25,824 nt of DNA from assembly GCA_945903445.1 (NCBI GenBank), contig CAMDNZ010000046.1, positions 1-25,824 on the forward strand, given 5' to 3'. The stretch comes from Bordetella parapertussis. GTDB lineage: Bacteria; Pseudomonadota; Gammaproteobacteria; Burkholderiales; Burkholderiaceae_B. Under the pieces are notes generated by a model. That model did no database searches and had not been told where the DNA came from. It saw only the letters and a program-made list of their open reading frames with translations. Positions 22,485 through 25,824 of this stretch are shown here, piece after piece. The translations under genes were made by a program, and so were the position numbers. The stretch's first letter is position 1, and each line of letters opens with the position of its first letter.

Positions 22485-23740
22485 GCTTTTGGCACGATTC
22501 TTATTATTGTCCCGCCCTCCGCAGACGGGACGGCCTGCAAGGCCCACGCCAAACGCTCGCAGATGAGCGTTACGATGAACAAGCCCAATCCCGATAGCGA
22601 GGACACATCGCCGACATCCGCGCGCGGGTCGTTTAAGTACGTCAGATAAGCCTGCGGCAAGCCCGCGCCTTCGTCTTGAATCTCTATGGCCGATGCCGTG
22701 AGGCTAACGAAAATTCGTCCAGGCGTATGCTGCACGGCGTTTTGGATGACATTGCGCAGCAGCATCTTCACCAGCGCTGGATCTTCGTACACCACCGGGC
22801 TGGCCTCGACGGCAATACTCACGCGACCGGCCACGTCCGACAAGTGGCGAGCGAGATCCTCTTCGACTTCGGCCAGCATGGCGGCAAAATCGATGGACTC
22901 GCGCCGCTCGATGACTGACTTGCGCCGGGTCAGCTTGAGGATGACGTCGATATTCGCCGCCATTTCATCGACGGCCCGGCGCATGCGCAGCAAGGGTCCT
23001 TTGTCGGATCCCTGCATGCCGCCCCGTTGCTCGATCACGTCCAATGCACCGGCAATGACGGCAATCGGCGTACGCAGCTCGTGGCTGGCCAATCCCATCA
23101 GCGATTGCTCGCGTTTGACGTAGGTTTCGAGTTCGCCCAGAAACAGGTTGAACGAGCGCACGATCGCATTGAGTTCGACATCTTTCACGTCCTCGACGCG
23201 CCGCATGCGAGCAGCCGGAGCGGTGTCCCGGATCTGAGCCGTCAGGCGCTGAATGGGTGCGACCAAGCGCTTGCCGGTAATACGTGCAAGCAGCACGCCT
23301 ATCGACACCACCACGATGCCCAGAGCAATCAGGAAGGCATGGAACTCGGCCTCCCTGTTTTCGAAAGCGGTAATGTCTTTCGCAAGATAGAACGTGCCCC
23401 CTTGAACTTGACCGGTCGTGATGAGGAAGGTGGTGCCGTTCAATTCCAATTCGTCGGAAAACGGCAAAGGAAGCCCTTGAAAAACGGCAGGCAGACGTTC
23501 ATCGACGGGCACGCCTACGGGAGCGAAATAAGCTTTTAAGGTGGCGGTGTCCCAGGCCAGCGCTTCGCCCGGCTTGGCGTGTTCGAGCACGAAGGCACGC
23601 TCGGACTGAAAGTCCAGTTCGAGCATCGCACGCTCCAGGTTTTCATTGGCGACGAGAACCGCGACCACCGTGATGAAAAACGTGATGAGAATCGCGCCAA
23701 GCACCGTCCAACGGATGCGCTTTTCAATGGTGACCGCCAT
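22469..23740 (-). CDS. membrane sensor histidine kinase
   Basis: The 423-residue product has one membrane segment at about 12-32, a periplasmic domain of about 100 residues (33-134), a second membrane segment (about 135-153), and a HAMP-type linker. The dimerisation domain has the phospho-acceptor His in LASHELRTPI (H220). The ATPase part has an N-box (LLRNVIQNAVQHTP, 327-340) and G-boxes (EIQDEGAGLP, SGLGLFIV). The signal sensed is unknown. It starts four bases after the regulator stop (TAA-AGCC-ATG), with GAGAGGA upstream. The frame is open further upstream, but that part overlaps the regulator gene. Its end lies in the tRNA terminator hairpin. Confidence 0.93.
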   Translation of the reverse strand: MAVTIEKRIRWTVLGAILITFFITVVAVLVANENLERAMLELDFQSERAFVLEHAKPGEALAWDTATLKAYFAPVGVPVDERLPAVFQGLPLPFSDELELNGTTFLITTGQVQGGTFYLAKDITAFENREAEFHAFLIALGIVVVSIGVLLARITGKRLVAPIQRLTAQIRDTAPAARMRRVEDVKDVELNAIVRSFNLFLGELETYVKREQSLMGLASHELRTPIAVIAGALDVIEQRGGMQGSDKGPLLRMRRAVDEMAANIDVILKLTRRKSVIERRESIDFAAMLAEVEEDLARHLSDVAGRVSIAVEASPVVYEDPALVKMLLRNVIQNAVQHTPGRIFVSLTASAIEIQDEGAGLPQAYLTYLNDPRADVGDVSSLSGLGLFIVTLICERLAWALQAVPSAEGGTIIRIVPKAKTPT

Positions 23741-23744
23741 GGCT

Positions 23745-24440
23745 TTAGTCCTCTCCTGGCGACGAAATCCTGTAGCCCCGACCATGCAAGGTTTTGATGA
23801 CGTTGCAGCCCAATTTTTCTTGAAGCGCCTTGCGCAAGGTATAGATGTGCGTACGAAGCGTGTGCGACTCGACTTCACGATCGCCCCATAACCGATGACT
23901 GAGCTGATCGTAAGAAATGAAATTCGGATAAGCGCGAATCAGTGCCTCGAGAATGCTGGCCGACATGCCGGAAAGTTGCAGCGACTCGCCTGTGCCCAAA
24001 CGGACACGCAAAGTCCCAGGATCGAAACTCACGTGGCCGGCCTGCAAAGACGAGACTTCTGCGCGTCCGCGCCGATGCAGCGCATCGATGCGAACGGCGA
24101 GTTCTTTCAGATTGAACGGCTTGACGAGATAGTCGTCTGCCCCTTGCGTGAAACCCGTGACCTTGTCGTCGATATGATCTTTAGCCGTCATCAAGATGAT
24201 GGGTGTGGCGCAGTGCAGATCGTTTCGTATGCGTTGGCACAGCGTAAAACCGGAAATGCCGGGCAACATGACGTCCATCACGATCACGTCATACTCGTTG
24301 GTCGATACCAAATGCAAGGCCACCAACCCCGTGGCTGCAAAGTCGAGCGTATAGCGGTGGTCTTCGAGAAAATCGGCAATATTTTCCGCAAGCGCGGAAT
24401 TGTCCTCAATGACCAGTACTCGAATACGCTGCCCGCTCAT
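23745..24440 (-). CDS. OmpR/PhoB-family response regulator
   Basis: The 231-residue product has a receiver domain (1-120) with acidic residues ED near 12-13, the phospho-acceptor Asp in VIVMDVMLPG (D56), a conserved Thr in ILMTAKD, and the switch Lys in DDYLVKPFN. A C-terminal winged-helix DNA-binding domain follows (about 135-228), with LSHRLWGDREVESHTLRTHIYTLRKAL and IKTLHGRGYRIS. It has a strong AAGGAGG eight bases before the ATG, lying inside the end of the upstream glycosyltransferase gene (35-base overlap). The partner kinase is next. It probably controls this operon or related envelope genes, which is inference. Confidence 0.95.
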   Translation of the reverse strand: MSGQRIRVLVIEDNSALAENIADFLEDHRYTLDFAATGLVALHLVSTNEYDVIVMDVMLPGISGFTLCQRIRNDLHCATPIILMTAKDHIDDKVTGFTQGADDYLVKPFNLKELAVRIDALHRRGRAEVSSLQAGHVSFDPGTLRVRLGTGESLQLSGMSASILEALIRAYPNFISYDQLSHRLWGDREVESHTLRTHIYTLRKALQEKLGCNVIKTLHGRGYRISSPGED

Positions 24441-25824
24441 GCCCCCCGCCTCCTTCTCGCATATGCGTTGAACTGTTTTTCTTCTGCGCGAACACCAGCG
24501 ACGTCGTCTTGCCTTTGAACAGCACCGGACTGAGCAACATACCCGCAGGCACCTGCCAAGGGCGTTGACCGACAGCCAGATAGATACCCAAAGGATGCTG
24601 CGCCAGAGCCGTCTTCAAACACGCGTCGTCGCACCGTATGGCCTGACCTCTGGAGTAATAACGCGCGGAAAACGGACGGTCGTTCAAATAATACAGGGGA
24701 AGCCTGGCGTCGGCATGGGCCGAGTAGTATTCGATGAGGGGGCGTTCGGTACGCAGCGTGCCTGGATTGAACCAAGCCACTGCACCGATGCCTGCGCCCA
24801 GCAGCGGCACCAGTGAAGCGGCGGCGCGCCAACGCCGGGTGTGTAGGGCCGAAGATTGAGTATGCATGAGCATCGATCCGAACAGAATCGCAAACGCGGG
24901 CAAGGACGGCTGCACATAAGTCCACAGAATGTTGCCCGAGAAGGTAAAGAACAAGGGCGTCGCCAGGGCCCACAGCAGTAAAAACACGGTGATGGGGCGC
25001 GCCGAGCGGCGCAGCGGCGGTAAAAGCTCACCTCCCGCCCTCTTTCTGCGCGCAAGGTGGATCAAAGCCAGAATGCCCCACGGAAACGTCGCCAGCAGCC
25101 AGTCCAGCCAGATGCCGCCGTAGGCACGCTGATGCGCGGTGCCGTACAGGTCGCCATGCCAGCCGCTATCGACAAAGCGCGAGAAATGCTCGCCCACGAT
25201 GAAGTACTTGAGAAAACCGGGGGTTTTGAGTTCTGCTGCGATGTACCACGGCAACGCGAGCAGCAAGAACAACGCAATGCCTCGGAACCACGGCATGCGA
25301 CGCCATACATCACCGGCCAGCCGGTGCCACACCACCCATGGCACCAATACGGCGGCCGCCAGCACGAACGTCAAAGGCCCTTTGGCGAGCATGCCCAGTG
25401 CCAGGCCAACAAAGAAAAGGTATCGCCAGACGGGCGCGCAGACCGGCTGAACGACCGATCGCTCGAAGGCCACGAGCGTCAGCGTGATCGCCAGCGTCAG
25501 GTACGCATCGGTCAGCACGGCGCCGCCCGCCACAAAAGCCAGCAGACTCGTTGCGTAGATGATTGCAGCGGCCTGCGCTACACCGGCACCGAATCGACGC
25601 CGGGCAAAAAAATAGATCAAGGCCAGATTCGCCAGATTCGCCACGAACACCGGCAATCGAGCAGCAAAATCGCTATACCCAAACACGCTGAAGGACAGTG
25701 CCGACATCCAAAACGCCAAGGGCGGCTTACCCCAAAACGGCACGCCTGGCTCGAACCACGGCGTAATCCAATCGCCGCTCTCGGCCATCAAGCGAGCGAT
25801 TTCCGCATAACGCGGTTCCGATGT
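24406..25824 (-). CDS. ArnT/PMT-family membrane glycosyltransferase, 5' end beyond the window
   Basis: The gene enters from the right edge in frame; the visible part begins T-S-E-P-R-Y-A-E-I-A-R and is about 472 residues. EPRYAEIARLM, GDWITPWFEPGVPFWGKPPLAFWM and FAARLPVF match the first periplasmic-loop region of the GT83 (ArnT-like) glycosyltransferases, which move a sugar from undecaprenyl phosphate to lipid A or another envelope target. About ten hydrophobic segments follow, with GMLAKGPLTFVL and LLALPWYIAAE. The C-terminal soluble part (from about 370) is less conserved. The sugar and acceptor cannot be told from sequence. It overlaps the response-regulator start by 35 bases, so it is in one operon with the two-component pair. 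The missing N-terminus is likely only about 50 residues. Confidence 0.9.
   Translation of the reverse strand, partial: TSEPRYAEIARLMAESGDWITPWFEPGVPFWGKPPLAFWMSALSFSVFGYSDFAARLPVFVANLANLALIYFFARRRFGAGVAQAAAIIYATSLLAFVAGGAVLTDAYLTLAITLTLVAFERSVVQPVCAPVWRYLFFVGLALGMLAKGPLTFVLAAAVLVPWVVWHRLAGDVWRRMPWFRGIALFLLLALPWYIAAELKTPGFLKYFIVGEHFSRFVDSGWHGDLYGTAHQRAYGGIWLDWLLATFPWGILALIHLARRKRAGGELLPPLRRSARPITVFLLLWALATPLFFTFSGNILWTYVQPSLPAFAILFGSMLMHTQSSALHTRRWRAAASLVPLLGAGIGAVAWFNPGTLRTERPLIEYYSAHADARLPLYYLNDRPFSARYYSRGQAIRCDDACLKTALAQHPLGIYLAVGQRPWQVPAGMLLSPVLFKGKTTSLVFAQKKNSSTHMREGGGGHERAAYSSTGH

Noticed and set aside
1..25824. CRISPR arrays, insertion sequences, integrases
   Set aside because: No regularly spaced direct repeats, transposase or integrase patterns were seen on either strand.

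Overview
The window looks like a chromosomal segment of a betaproteobacterium in the order Burkholderiales, most like the Alcaligenaceae (Bordetella/Achromobacter relatives). This rests on protein character (atp subunits, RF1, GluTR, TtcA), the gene chain hemA-prfA-prmC-grxD-ubiX, and moderately high GC in the core genes. The genus is inference; no 16S or similar marker is present.

Layout. (1) 1-3190 is an accessory patch of lower GC. It holds a minus-strand pair of type VI secretion sheath genes, tssB and tssC. TssC stops about 30 residues short of the family's usual C-terminus, exactly where GC drops. Next comes a ~570-bp stretch without genes, then a plus-strand 155-residue protein (47% GC) with HGG and AC-R motifs resembling Stv-like 'putative adhesin'/clan CD-type folds. 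(2) 3191-3230 is a perfect bidirectional terminator separating this patch from the core. (3) 3251-10656 is the complete minus-strand F1Fo ATP synthase operon, atpI-B-E-F-H-A-G-D-C, with a candidate promoter near 10832-10899. (4) 11069-13540 carries a secreted DUF1254/DUF1214 protein and an enoyl-CoA hydratase, both minus strand. (5) 13592-16227 has a plus-strand M61 metallopeptidase with a PDZ domain; its stop codon overlaps that of a convergent FAD/NAD(P) oxidoreductase. (6) 16304-17715 is a coupled plus-strand pair, folB-ttcA. (7) 17825-22070 is the minus-strand chain hemA-prfA-prmC-grxD-ubiX. (8) 22360-22435 is tRNA-Phe(GAA) with its own terminator. (9) 22469-25824 is a minus-strand operon with an ArnT/PMT-type membrane glycosyltransferase (cut by the right edge), an OmpR-type regulator and a sensor kinase.

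How the genes work together. Most of the window is housekeeping: ATP synthesis, the first committed step of tetrapyrrole synthesis, translation termination and release-factor methylation, Fe-S delivery, prenyl-FMN synthesis, folate synthesis and tRNA thiolation. The two regions with accessory character are the left T6SS-sheath/Stv-like patch and the right glycosyltransferase/two-component operon, which suggests regulated cell-envelope glycosylation. The best candidates for something new are the Stv-like protein beside the truncated sheath gene and the junction at about position 140.
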